From NCBI RefSeq assembly GCF_964355755.1, contig NC_092672.1:33414501-33478500 (forward strand): DNA of 64,000 nt, in the 5' to 3' direction. Below, piece after piece: positions 11,701-26,700 of this stretch. The translations under genes were made by a program, and so were the position numbers. Below the pieces are notes generated by a model. It did not search any database, had not been told where the DNA came from, and was given only the letters and a program-made list of their open reading frames with translations. How positions within the stretch are numbered: the first letter of the stretch is position 1; the number at the start of each line of letters is the position of its first letter. Source of the stretch: Antedon mediterranea (Eukaryota; Echinodermata; Crinoidea; Comatulida; Antedonidae).

Positions 11701-14700
11701 CATTCAAAGCTAGATGCAGATCTTTCTTCTCACAAACATATTTTTCCCTGATTTTAAATAAATAAATAAATCAATCAATTAGGACTATAATTATACAGTG
11801 GTACAACTGAATAATGCAATGTAGGCCTACATACCGTTTGTAACCAGATCACGTGGTAATGTGATAGACTGATGATGACTCCTACAACGACCATCAACAC
11901 AAACCTGAGTCACTTTCTTATCTTCTTTCACCAGGAATACAACATCGTGTCTAAGATTATCAGAGTCGAAACTTAAAATCTGCACAGACAGCGTTTCTTC
12001 ATGTTGGGTATAATTCTGACCATCAGAGGCTGCTGTACTAATTTGTTGTTCTACAGACTCAAGGATGACAGAGGTTGTCTCAGGAGGGAGATCATTGTCT
12101 GATGAATCAGATGAGAGCACTGCATCTACAGTACCAACTACTGCACCAGTCACCTGTAAGAATAAACGTATTATTATACCAAGTTCTCAATGCTCCTAAA
12201 GGCTTTAGATTGAAATATTAAAAGTTATTTTGTATAGATGAGCTCATTTGGTTAATTTATAGATGGCGATTCGTAAAAAGAGAATATTGGTGACACATGT
12301 GACGTGGCCCGTCACACATACTCTAGTTTCAAACAAAAATCAAAACAATTTGGAGCAAACAAAAAATCTTTCGGTAGTCGAAAGTGTGCCTCATACTAAC
12401 AAATACATTTACTTCGAAGAATAACACTGAAATAGCAAAAGCAATACATATCAATGAAATTAACATATAGGAATGAAAGACATAAACAAAACAACAACAC
12501 AACACCAAGAGATGGGCTGCCATAAATCAGTATCTTGGACGACAACGCAGGTGAGTTGACCAATCACAAACGATCTATCGCATCGTGATCGGCCAAATGA
12601 AGTTTGGTTGCAACAGTAGAAAATTCAAAGCTTCTATTGATTTATTTATTTAATTTATTATTCTTTTTCTTACATTTTCGTTTGTTGATTCAATATCAGT
12701 TATTGTTTCCAATGCTCCTGATACTTGTTGTATATCAGCAGGTTGAAGGTCACCAGAGTCTTCTGTTTTCTTTACTATTTCCTTAAGCTCAATAGCAACC
12801 TCTTCTACATTGTTTTCATCAACGCTCTAATAGTTATTAAAATGATAATACTAGTTTTAAAAATGCCAAAATCAAGTGGGGACATTAGAGTAGGGAAAGG
12901 TATCTACAGATGTGTAGCTTAAACTCCAAACTATCAAAATGTGATGTGAAAATGTTGACATGATGACGTCATATCGTTTCATTTCGTTTATTTTCCACTC
13001 ATTTCAATCAATCGTTCGATTTATATAGCGCCATTCCAACAGTCATTGCTCATGGCGCTGCCAAAAATATCAGAAAATGTTTTTAGTAGTGACTTAAAGG
13101 TGCTCAATAATGATGTTTGTTTAATATTCAGAGGTAGGTGGTTCTAGAAATGAATTTAAACAAACATACATCGCACTACCCTTATCATTGAGTATAACAC
13201 TACAATATTTGGTCAAACTATTTTCATTTTATTTTTTCTGAGTGTTGTTGGATGAGTGTTCGGTGAGGTTTTTAATGTTTCATGTGACCCCTAACATGAA
13301 AGATCGTTAAAAAATGAAAAATCGATAATCCTACCTTGGTGAGATTTCTTATTTTTGTAGTTAGATTAGTTTCTATAATTAATAATAAAACAAAATATAT
13401 GACAGATAAATAATATTAATTTGTCAAAACCAAATTATGTACTCACGATTAATATTTTTTTTCTCAACACTTCGGAGACTTCGGAAAAGAAGATCGTCAT
13501 TCTGACAAAGTCTCCCGGAGTGACGACGAAATATTATTCGTGAGTACACAATTTGGTTTTGAAAAACTAATATTATTTCTCTGGATTTAAAACAAACCTG
13601 ATGAATCTATTCTCTGAAAATATATGACTTTTAGAAGTTATTAATACTATTATCGTTATTTATTGGCATTAAATTTATTTTATTAAAAAACAATAATGTT
13701 TATTTCAACAATGTTTAGTTATACATTGGCATAAGATACAGAAGGAAAGGAAAATTAAATTACAGAAGATTACATAATACAATATTTCTATGTGTTATCG
13801 TTTGAATATTATTCTGTTTATTCATTATTTTGTATTGGAATACAAAAATACAAGAAACCTTTTGTGGTCACTGATTCCGACAATGTAGTCACTGGTGAAA
13901 ACGTTATTGGTTCTGTACTTGTTGTTACTGATGCTGATGGTGAAAACGTTGTTGGTTCTGCACTTGTTGTTACTGGTGCTGATGGTTCAAGCGTTGATTG
14001 AAACGTTGGTAATGCATCTGTCGTATGTAATAAAGCGCGTTCATTATCACCATTAGATCCTTTTTTCGTTAGATATGGCTAATTCCAAATGAAAAGTCAT
14101 GACTATCATTTTGCAAGTATGCAACCAGGTGTGTTATAATATTATATATACTTACCAGTAGGGCTACATATGACACCGGCGTCTTCGCAAAGATCACAGT
14201 TGTGAAGTCCTATTCCATTATGATAGCAGTCACGAAGACGGGTCTCTAATCCACTACATCTAACATTATCCAGAATAATATCGCCACATCCCTGTCCAAA
14301 CCAGGCATCTGTTATAGCAGCAAGTGCGCTACCAAATCCTAGCTGACGACAAACAACGTTAGCATCATCAATGTCCCAATTATTATCACATACTCTACCA
14401 ATCTTTCCATCGATAGTAACTTCAACACGACCTTCAAATTCATTTGATCCCCCAACAAGTCGAAGGGCACTTGTGTTGCCTATTAAAAAAACATAAATAT
14501 AATTTCAGTGACATTGCAATAATTTACACACTAATGGCACCCAGAGAGTTGATCCCTCTCAAAATAACCAAATGGGCTCAGTTTTGAATACTTCAATACT
14601 TCTTATAATAAATTAAGAATAATTTTATTTTTTATTAATGAAATTGAGAAAGACCAACATACTTTATCATACAAACAATACAAACACCACATTTTGTAAA

Positions 14701-17700
14701 GTATAAACAACCATTTTTTTTATTATAGAAAAAATATCAATGAAATTGTTATATCTAGTGCTGCATTTTGTCAATCGAATTTATTCAAAGTGAACTGAGA
14801 CAGATAAACATAATGCTACTGAAATTTAAAAATGTGCGGCTTGACGGAATTTTATAACTGGCTTCGCGATTAAAGTACATTTTTATAGTAGGCCTTTTAG
14901 GCTAGGCCTAGGCGTTTTAGCTTTGCTAGGCCTACGATTGTTTGGTTTGTTGACATAATTAACACTAAAGTAGATGTGTTTATAAAATCCATTTAAATAT
15001 AATATTTAATATATTAAAAACCAAATGTTACTGTGAATCAAATGTAGATCTTGGCTAGGCCTACTTTTTATTGGATTCAAATGACAGGAATCTAGTTAGT
15101 TTTAAAAACAAATAATTATATTATGAATGTTTTATATTCATGAGGTGATGATTTTTTTTTATTTAGGCCTAATCGGTATAAAAAGACTCAAAATACAACT
15201 CATAGTTGAAATGAAGAGCTTACATATGAAAAGGATAATTCACATAAAACAAAGTTAAACGAAGAAAAAACACATTAAGGCCTATGAAACAGTAATAATT
15301 ACTGTATAATTCATTAAATTTAAAATTACTATAATAAATACACAAAGATCAAAAGATAAGAATAATAATTACAAATTCTTAAATATTTACAATTTAAAAA
15401 AATAGAGACTAATATTAATAATCACATTAAAATATATGTAAAATTCATTAAACTAAAAAAACTATAAAAATTGCACAAAGTTCAAATTCAAAGGATGATA
15501 TTAATAATGAAAGGTTATTTCAACGAGGCGAAGCCGAGTTAATATATCACCTTTCACCATTCACCAAATGTCATTATTTTTGTACTCATTACACTCATTA
15601 CACTCAAACATTCATTATTTGTATATGTGATTCATGACTGATTTGGCCTGCAACATTTTGAAAAAATATTTGATATTGGAACAAAAATTGAAATGTGTAA
15701 ATTAATCAATATTCATTGTATAATTAAAAAATAATAAATTTGATTAAATAGAAAAGTAAACAAAAATGAAATAAACTGTGTTTGAAACCTGTTTCGAATA
15801 GAACCTCTTACTAGGAATCGAGGCATAATTCTATAGCGGCAAGCACCACTCTGCTCGGCGACCAAATCACCGCCTAGCCTAGGTCTAACAAAACAATCGT
15901 GTACCAGAAATCACAAGTATACAAGTAGTGTTTGTGTGGTTTCTTTTTTTTTGCTGCGCACTTTCATCAGTGTAGTGGTGCGCACTGGTGACTCGTTTTA
16001 GCGCGTCTGATAGGCTACATCCTTGGGGCCACATAAAAATTAAATTTAACTCTAAGGTTTTAATTATTTTACAAACGTAATCAGTAGATCCCCTCTTAAA
16101 ATGGACCTGAAATAATATTTTTTTTCTCTCATTAGAATGATGTTTTGGGGGCAATTAGGCTAGGTGTTAGTAGAAGGTATATTGTTACAAAATATAAATT
16201 CGCCATTTTTGGGTAAGCCTGCGGATATATTCCTATCCCTCTAAAAGCGTTAGGGTTAGGGTTTGCAATTTATTGGCTATAACTTTTAACATCTATAGAG
16301 TATTTTCTAAAAAAAATGCGTGTGCTTTTGTAGAAGCGTATTTAAATTTTTTTTTTGTAGATTGAAACGGTTATTCATCGAGTAAATGACGATTTAAAAT
16401 CTCAAAATCAACGATTTTTTATGACAATACTGACATTAGTAAATTGAGTTAGATAATTAGTTATTGACAATTAAAATGAATTTAGGTTCAACGATTTGCC
16501 CCAAATAGGGGTGTTTTCCAATCGTGGTATACACTGTCTAATGGATGTCATTTTGAAAAATACTTGCACACAATCATTTTTTTTAATTTTTTTTTATTCG
16601 ACTTCTCACTAACTCAGTTAGTGAAGGATCTGGACCAACAGGCGGTAAACACCTCTAAAACGGTCCATTCCCAATTTTCACAGTGGCTGTGTGTGACAGT
16701 GGCTGTGTTATGTGGACTATATACACCGGGGTAACCCCCTACTCGTCTAGAAAGATGTACTAGGTTCTTTAAAGTGCGCATGAGCTATGTGTACACTGGA
16801 CCTACGGTTTATAGTCCTTATCCGAGAAGACTCGTTCTACCACCAGAACGATGGAGCGAGTGAGCCTCGAACCCTTGCCGATGGCTATGTAATTACGGTT
16901 CCACTGTCTTAACCGCTCGGCCACTCACTCACTCAAATATTGTCAAAGTATTGCAATACTATATTTCAGTTTTAAGTTTATTCTCCAAGGGCCCATAATA
17001 CTAGGATGGTTCGCATTTTCCTATCTCCTCCTACGATAATTGTTTTTAATAGCTGAAAACCGGTTGACCAGCTCGAGTACAGTATCATAATGTTGAAGAC
17101 TGGCCGATTTTCTTAAAAAAATACTATTTTGATAGATTTAATATACGTTTATACAAATGTATTGATTTGCGATGAATGGAACATTCCAATCTCTCCCAGT
17201 TTGTTTGGTAAATTTATGAGCCCTTGGTTTAACACAAGTAGGTAGATTTATGGGCCCTTGGAGAATAAACTTAAAACTGAGATATAGTATTGCATACTTT
17301 AAATATATTGGAAATACTGTACGTATTAACCATTTTTGGTTGCCATTTGAATCAAAATTGTCTTACTGTGAATGTGGTTACTGTTTATATAAACACATAT
17401 ACAAAGAACATTTATTACTGTGACTGTGGGTAGTCTCTACTGCTGGAAATATAAAAACGTAATATACAAATAAAAACTTTATTACTGACAGTTGCTTCTC
17501 AACGTTTGTATTAATTAATAATTATAACAAATATAAACTTCGTAGTGGTGTATCGTTACGTGTACTTTACTATTTCCACCGACTATAACAGGCACAGTTT
17601 TAAAAAGGTATTAAATCGTAAATGTTTTACTGTTTTTAGTGGTATATTATTGATAGGTCTATTAAACATTTAAATATTTCGTTACTGAGTGAATAAAGAA

Positions 17701-20700
17701 TATATTTAATAATTGTTCTTCCCATCCTCTTCCCCATCCTTCAGCTCTAATGTTATATACAAAACACAAATTGGGTTTATTTAAATGAATGAAAATAATA
17801 AATATAAAAAATAAATGATAAAAAATTTGGACTCATTTTTAAGACAAGTTTCTCCTTCGGAAGTAGGCCTAATTCCCAGGGTGCTAACTTTAGTTGACTA
17901 CATTAATCATCGTGTCTATTTGTTCGTTTCTGAAAACGACAATGTATTTATAGTCCTGCGGCACGTACATTTGAAATCGCCAGTTTTTTTACGCTGATAT
18001 TTCTGTGTATTCGAGAACATCTATAGACACGACCTAGATGGTACGCGAGCGAATGCCTCTCCTTCAACTAATTATGGTTCTGATTGGTCATGTACCATAA
18101 ATAAATCGGGTATAGATAATTTTTACAACATTGAATTACTCGTATGGTAGTACTTGGCTGTATACAAGATATGCATTTCTCGAATTTCAAATTGAAAAGA
18201 AAAATTACAGCAGAATCCCTTCCATCCATAATCGGAAATAAAAGAAAATATGTTCATTTAATACACCAAATGAAACATGCCCTATCTAATTAAAATAATA
18301 ATATTATAATAATATTATATGGAACGATTTTTCAAATGTATCTTTTTTAATATTAGGATCTCACATTTATGTTGGCCTCTTTCTGCGCTCTTGTATTTTT
18401 TTAACTAGTGTAATTTTGTTTTTTAGTTGTATGTTATGTGAGTCCAGAAAAACATGAAAAACAAATAAACAAACTTTTTTCCCTACCTAATGAAGCAGAA
18501 AAGATGTTCGATAAAAACATGGCCAATTTGTATACTGAGTTACTGTAACTGATTTTTCCCTGATATTTTTCTTTTTTCATTGATTTATTGTATTTCATTT
18601 GTATGTTTTTAAATATTCATTTGTATGTGTTATTTGAAATTGCGAAAAAAAAACTGATGGAAAGAATTAACAATGGAGATAACTTTAATGGTTGAAAATA
18701 AAGTTCAAACACATAAAAATGTACTTACATGGTGTTTTAGAAGATTTAACAAATACCTCAGCCAGAAATCCGCGGTTAAAAGAGAACCGATCCAGATTCT
18801 TGTATGAAGCAAAAACGACACTTAGTGTGTTACTTAATGTAGATATGGTTATTGGTGGTGTATAGTAACCAGTGAGACAGGCAATCACTTCTCCGTCGTC
18901 ATTGTAAATAGTCACATAATTGTAGGGGGGATCAAGTTCAATATCATGGAATTTAACAGCAAGCAAGTTATCAACGTGTGTAGTAAATGTCCAGTTAGTG
19001 TGCACATTATTCCCATAGCAATGTGGATATCCAGGCGATGAAATATATTTGGTTTCATTACCAATGAGAAATGTTGTATGGTTCGGTTGGACTGAATCTA
19101 CCGAAAAAATGAAGATATTTAAAGTATTATTAAAATGGCAATTCAGATCAAATATCTGAATATGCAAATTTTCAGATACAAATACAAAATATTTTCGATA
19201 TGCACAGACTACCATTTAGATTTGACGTACTTATGACATGTTAAAGAAATATTAATATCGGCATATGGAAATAGGTTTACACAAAATATAGAGACGGATT
19301 AATACTTGAAAATTACTTCATCGTATTTCAATCACAATCGTTTGACAAGATCGGTTTTCAAAGTTGGCTAGTGTAGGGAAGTTACAATAGCAAACTATAG
19401 TTGTAAACCAAAATCGACCGGCTTTGACAAGATAAGTTCTCAGAGATTGCTAGTATAGACAGTTGCACCAGGAAACTTTTGTTTGTAAACTTGGGAAAAC
19501 TCAACCGAGTTTTAATAGATAAGTTTCCAAAGTTTGCTAAAAGTGTAAACCAGTTGTTTGCAAACTTTAGCAAACTCTGAGTTTGCCAGTGTATATTTCA
19601 CATAATGATTGTATACCTATTCTATTCTATTCTATACCTTCTGAGTACACATACACCTCAGCCAGAAATCCTTTATGATGAGGACACCGTTGATTTTCTT
19701 TTGATGTTAGAATAATAGTTACTACCGGTACGTTACTTGTAGATAGTATGGTTTGTGGTAAGCAATGCATGTCAGTATAATTGTCATTCCTTTCTCCATC
19801 AGTGTATATAGTCACAAAATCTTCACCGGGCTCCAAATCTAAATTGAACAATTTAACTGCGAGAATTCTACCGAGGTTTGCAGTAAATGTCCAGTGGACA
19901 TACTGATTATCTCCATAGTAATTTGGATATCCAGGTGATGCAAAGGTATGCGTTTCATTATCAACGACAAATGTTGTAGAGTTCGGTTGTATAGAATATG
20001 CTGATAAAAAATAAAGACGCATTGATTAATAAAAAAAAAACATGGAAATTACTTCATCGTATTTCAATCGTAATCGTTTAAAGTTACCAAATCTCTACCT
20101 ATAAAAAAATGAGGTTTTCTTTGCGGTTTTATCATGTAGATGTTGTATCCAATTTCTGGTCAAATTGAATAAGTAATACTTGACAATAGGCCTAAAGTGG
20201 AATGGTTTATGAAAATATTTCTGGCAATGAGGCAATTGTAGTTTGGAAATCAATAGACACTGCATGAAAAGGTAACGTGTATGGTACTAAAAATGGAATT
20301 GAAACAAGCTTATCACCAATTATGTTTTTATTAATATATTTAAGAAATTACCTGTGTCAAATGATCGACTCTAGGCGTAAGGATTACTGAAACTGGTTAG
20401 GATGTCTATTTTTTAGCAGATGATATTTTATTGCTTACAAATGAAGAAAACGCTTATTTAGCCTCTTTTTGAAAAATACCGGAAATACAAACTTTGAGAA
20501 ATCAAATATTTATACTTCAAATTAAAAACAATTTCCCTTCCTTCAATTGATTATGGTTCTGATTCATCATGTATAAATAAATCGGTAGTGCCTGGCTGGA
20601 TACAACGCATTTCTCGAATTAAATATTTTGGTAATATTTTATTGAAAATTACTTTCGCAGGCCAAAATTTCTTTTTTTAAACATTATTTTAAACTCCAAT

Positions 20701-23700
20701 ACTACGGCAATCGAGACAATTATTTAAGTTGGTTTCTGAGCTATTTGGAAAATAGAAAACAATTTGTTTCAACTAAATAATGTAAATCGTCGATTGAGGA
20801 TATCACTTGTGGTTAATATCCTGCCAGTGAGAAGCTACAAGTGACATCCTTCGCCGACGATACTACTTTATTTTACTCCTCTTCAAATGTTGACAATTTA
20901 TTTACTACCATTAACCATGAATTGTTTAATTTTAATGATTTATTTTCATTTTCATTTCATTTATTTCTATATCGTCATCACAGCCTTAGCTGAATTACAA
21001 AGATATTTACATATTCTCAATATTAACATTTGTATAAAAGTATAAAACCAATGGTAATTATATAAAAAAAGATGCAATAGACACCAAAAATACTATACAG
21101 GAAGATTATAAAAGTTTAGCTTAAAATAGTAAAATTAAAAAAAAACATCTGAAAAGACCAATAAGACTAACATAGACAATTAGAATAGTGAATAAAAGGA
21201 AACTAAAAACTGTTCTGCGCTGAATATTGGGTGATACATAATAATTATTCATTTAGAAGCGAGGTAAGGTATGGTATTGCACTTTTTCTATATCTTTAAA
21301 CTCTGCATTTGGGTTGTTGATACTTTACACGTCTTAGTTTCATGTTACTTACAATCAATCAATCAATCGTTCGATTTATATGGCGCCATTCCAACAGTCA
21401 TTGCTCATGGCGCTGTAAACAAATCAGAAAAGGTGAGTTTTGAGTAGTGACTGAAAGTGACTCAATAATGATGTGTGTTTAATGTTCAAGGGTAGGTGGT
21501 TCCAGAGCCTAGGTCCAGCAACACTGAAAGTCCGATCTCCCCAACTATGTTTGCTCCTTGGAATGTCCAGTAGCACCTGATGACTAGATCTTAGTTCTCG
21601 CTTTCCCTTCTTGACTGTCAACAATTCTGAGAGATATTTTGGAGCACAACTATTTAGGCATCGGAACACCAGCAGCAGGATATTAAATTTAACACGTGAC
21701 TCCATGGTTAGCCAATGTAACTATTTGAACAATGGTGTGACGTGATCATACTTCTTGGCACACATCACCAAGCGAGCTGACCAATTTTGCACCTTCTGGA
21801 GAGTCCGCAACTGCTTCTTTGGCAGACCATACCGCAGAGAATTTCCCATATCAAGCCGACTGGTAACAAAAGCATGTACAATCTGCTCTGTTGCACAATG
21901 GTTCAAGTAACGTCTGATCTTGGCGATGTTACATAAATGGAAAATAGCAGATCGGCAGATTTTGTTGATATGTGATTCCATGATCATTTTACAATCAAGT
22001 TGTACACCAAGGTTACGAACTTCTGATGATGGATTGACTAGTACGCCACCAATATGTAGGCCATCAAACCGGATCTTTTTTCTCTGCTGAACAGAACCAA
22101 ATAGGATCACCTCGGTCTTTTTATCATTTAGCTTGAAGAAGTTGGAGCCCATCCATTTCCTAATCTCAGCAGTGCATGCTTCTAACCGTTTTACGGCGGA
22201 CAGAAACTTGGTCTGGCAAGGCTTGACAGAAACGTAGATTTGTATATCATCTGAATAGAAATGATGACATAATCCGTGTCTTCGTATTATTTCAGCAACT
22301 GGGGCAACATAGATGGAAAACAGCTGTGGTCCAAGCACCGAACCTTGTGGGACGCCACATATTAGAGGAAGGTCATCTGATGAAACATCACCAATGCAGA
22401 CGGCCTGGGTTCTGTTCCTTAGATATGATGTGAACCAAGACAATGCTTGATCTCTTACCCCAATATCATGTGACAATCTATGAAGAAGCAGTGAGTGATC
22501 TACTGTGTCAAAAGCAGCCGGTAAGTCTAGTAAAACTAGAATAACACGTTCTTGATTATCTATTGATGTCAAAACGTCATTCTGAACACGTAGAAGCGCT
22601 GTCTCCACACTGTGGTTAGCTTTGTATGCTGATTGGTAAGTTTCATGCAGGTTGTGATTGACATATACTTAGAGAGTCTAACTGCAACAACACGCTCAAT
22701 AAGCTTCGAAACAAAGGATAAATTTGAAACCGGTACATGTGCTTTCTTTAAATTCTGTGGTACTGTGGATGTGATAAGTGAAAGATTAACGAATTTCATT
22801 AGCACTAGAACTATTACAGGAGCGCAATCCCTTAAAAGCAAAGTTGGAATAGGATCTAGCTCAAAAGACTTTATCGGGGATGCCTTGATCAATTTCTCGA
22901 TCTCCTCATCTGTGGTTGGTTCAAGAATAGACAGTTGACAGCTTAAAGGAGCCCTTGTACTAAATGTATGCGCATCTTGGAGAACAGATTGAGAAAATCC
23001 TGATCGAATTTTAGTGATCTTTTCATTAAAAAACTCTGAGAAACGTTCAGCAAGAATACTGGTTGATTTACAGGTAGGTAAGGGTGTCTTATTTCCTCTA
23101 TGCAGTAACGTGTTTACAATTTTGAATAATTGCTTCTGGTCGCCTACAGCATTATTTACTAGAGCTGAGTGATATTCCAACTTTGCAGTATGAATATGTG
23201 ATCATACACATTGGCATTGATGTGTGTAAGCATGCCAATCAGTTTCAAGACCTGTCTTACGCCATTTCCTCTCCAGCTGCCTTCTTACTTTTTTCTGTTT
23301 TCGTATCTCATCAGTATACCATGGAGTTTGCGGTCGAACAGTCACCAGACGTGACTTAGTTGGAGCAAGTTTATCAATGATTGAACGCAATGTAGAGTTG
23401 TACATACATATAGCATCATCAATGTCACATGGAAGAGATACAGTCAGTGTTAGTGGTAGTAACTCGCTGACAACAGAGTCAGCACAACAAAGCAGATAGG
23501 CACACAACAGCCTACACAGCCTATGCTACAGAACAATAACAGCTATACTGTATATACTGGTGAAATAAGTGTAATAAGCGTATAAATGCGATCAACACTG
23601 TGCTGCCAGAAGCCATTTTCCAAAATGAATACTTTTTGAACAATCCAGAGCAAACTTATAGCATAGATTACGCCTTCTATCAGATAAAGTGTCTAAAGAA

Positions 23701-26700
23701 AGATCCTTGAGTGCTTGGTCATAACATTATGTAGTCATTACACAGTATTATTAGAGTCTATCATATCACTTTGTTTCTTAGTGAGACTAGAATGCCATAC
23801 TGGGACATCATATTCAACACCTGATCTTATGTAACTCTTAAATACATCTAACAGATCATATTTCGGAAGATTGAACTTTCTTAATCTACACAATATATGC
23901 AGACGTCTGCTGGCTTTGGATACAACTTATTTAACATTACGATCCCATTTGAGGGTATCCATAAACCTAGTAACTTAGTTTCATTAACGATTTCAATTGT
24001 AGCACTTCCAATCAAAAGGGGTTCATGTTCATATTGATTTCTTTGGAAGTTAAAATACATAGTTTTACATTTAGTTGGGTTAAGTTTTAGTTTGTTTTCA
24101 TTAGAACATACATTCAGTAAAGCAACATCATTCTGAATTGAGGAAATTTCATCGTTTTTTACTACCTGCCCTATGCACAAATCATCTACATATTTCCAAG
24201 TTTTACATGGCGAGTCTTGCATGGCATCATTAATTAGAGCAAGAAAAATCATAGGCCCAAGGAGCGTGGCAGTTGAGGGACGCCACATGTTAGATTAACA
24301 CTCAATGTGGATTTATAGCGTACTTGTTGGGTTCTGTTTGACAACAAGCTAATTATCCACGGTACAATTTCAGGTCTACAGCCAAGTGTTACTTATGTAA
24401 AAACTGCTATTGTGTGGTCAACACAATTGAATGCTTTACTAAAGTCAATTAAAACTAACTAACCAACAGATTCGGGAATGTTACTACCGTCATATAACAC
24501 ATTTAAAAGATCAACCAAATTATGGGTTGTTATCAAGATTTTTTTCGATATCTTTTAAGAGCCACTTTTTAATGAAGGCCTCAGCTACCTTAGCTTGGAT
24601 ACATGTAAGCGAGATTGGTCGAAATTTATCAACCATTTTCTTTGGGGACCGGAGTAACAATAGCATCGTTCCACATAGTTGGAACATGACCCTCACTGAG
24701 GGAGGCATTTAAGATAGTAGTCATAGGGATGCTTAGTTTGCATGAAAAATCTCTTTAATCTGTTAGGCACATTATCATGGCCCGGGGACTTATTTACTTT
24801 AACTTTTCTTAATTGGTTTTACATTTCCCATTAATACGGAGGAAGCTTACATAAATCAATACTAAGTCTGCTTTGGGAAGTTATAGCGAAATAGTTGTTT
24901 ACAAAATTACTTATACCAGGATAGTCATTCTGCGGAATATCCTCTACACTAATAAGCGGTTGGGGTTTAGTTTTATTTTCTATATTTATTATTTCAAATA
25001 AGTTATTTATTAATACCCTAAAAAAATAATTATATATTACTAGATGAACGCTCCCTACGCTCGCGTACCATCTAGGTCGTGCCCACATATGGTTCTCGAA
25101 TACACAATAATTTCAGCAAAAAAAAACGACAATTCAAATGTACATACCGCAGGATTCTTATTACTTAATACAGAAACAAAGAGGAAACATTTTTAAATAT
25201 ATTCTTTATCCACTCAGTAACGAAATATTTGTTCATGTTTTATAGGTATATTCATTATTTACCAAAAATTCAGTAAAACATTTGCCATTTAAAACTTTGT
25301 GTTAAAACTGCCACTGTCATAGTCGATAGTAAAGTACATGTATGATACACCACTACGACTTTTATATGTTTTGTAATTATTAATTAATACAAACGTTGAG
25401 AAGGAACTGTCAGTAATAAAGTTTATTTGTATATTATGTGTTTAACAGTACCCACACTAACAGTAATACATTTATTTGTATATATCTAACAGAAATTTGC
25501 GATTCAAATGTCGACCAAAAATTTTATTCATTTGTCATTTCCTTTTCTGTCTAATTTAAATGTTTGAATGTGACCTTTTTGATAATGTAAATGTGAGCAC
25601 AGAATATTTTAACGAAGATAACTTAATTTCTTCACTTGAACATTCTAATTTATCATCAAACTTTTCTATTTTTGGACTAAACTGTCGTAGTGTTGTTAAT
25701 AAGTTTGACTTAATCTCAAACTATTTAGACTCACTCGTACATGCCTTCTCCGTCATTGCCTTCAGTGAAACCTGGTTAACCGAAAAAGATAATATTAATC
25801 TATACCAGTTACCAGCTACAGTTTGATTCACAATGATAGGAAAAATATAACGTACTGAGTAAAACACAGTATGGATTTAGACAACACCATTCAACTAGTC
25901 ATGCTTTAATACAATCGATTGAAAAAATCACAAACGCTATTGAGAATAAAGAGTTCACACTAGGAGTTTTCCTTGATTTATCAAAAGCGTTTGATACAAT
26001 CGATCATGATATATTATTAGATAAGTTAAGATTTTATGGTATAAAAGGAGTTCCGCTAAACTGGTTCTCAAACTATCTTAAAAAAAGACTACAATACACA
26101 TTTATTGTTAATACTGCATCTAGTAAAATGACAGTAAACACTCAGGGATCCATATTGGGTCCATTATTATTTCTTATATTCATTAATGATATTAGTCTAG
26201 CATGTAACCATGTAGACATGATTATGTATGCAGATGACACAAATGTGTTTTATAGTCACAATGATATTACTCAAGCTTTTGATACAATGAACCAGGAGTT
26301 ATCTATACTTTCGGACTGGTTTATTGCTAACAAATTAACGCTAAATGTAAACAAATCAAAATATGTTATATTTAAGGCTAGAAATAAGTCAGCTGACACT
26401 ACCTCACTAGAATTGAGGATGGGAAATGAATGTATAGTAAAAGCTACTGAAGTTAAATTTCTAGGCTTATTTCTGGATGAAACTTTATCGTTTAATTTTC
26501 ATGTAAATGAGGTAGCAAACAGTATTTCTAGAATAATTGGTGTCTTAAACAAAGTGAAGTCTATGTTATCAAGTAAAATCTTGTTAACGGCATACAATGC
26601 ACTTATATTACCTAGAATAACGTATGCTATCACAGTATGGGGTGCTACTTCTGCTACAAACTTAAACCGTATACATATTCTCCAGAAAAAAGCACTTAGA

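Larger units (their letters stand above)
11055..13372 (-). other. Gene 2 GAIN-domain exons
   Basis: Four exons: 13372-13335 (38 bases, [13 protein letters not shown]), 12826-12674, 12153-11835 and 11227-11055. They carry the pattern of a GAIN domain N-terminal to a GPS: helical acidic segments ([16 protein letters not shown]), [22 protein letters not shown] and beta-rich [15 protein letters not shown]. Each exon has a counterpart in gene 3 with the same length or a difference divisible by three. Confidence 0.8.

Noticed and set aside
12604-12922. Hydrophobic plus-strand frames opposite a GAIN exon
   Set aside because: They are antisense shadows of the 12826-12674 exon, which has conserved splice sites and a gene 3 counterpart.
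15885-16154. 89-residue minus-strand frame
   Set aside because: No recognisable domain, no conserved partner in the other gene copies and no splice context.
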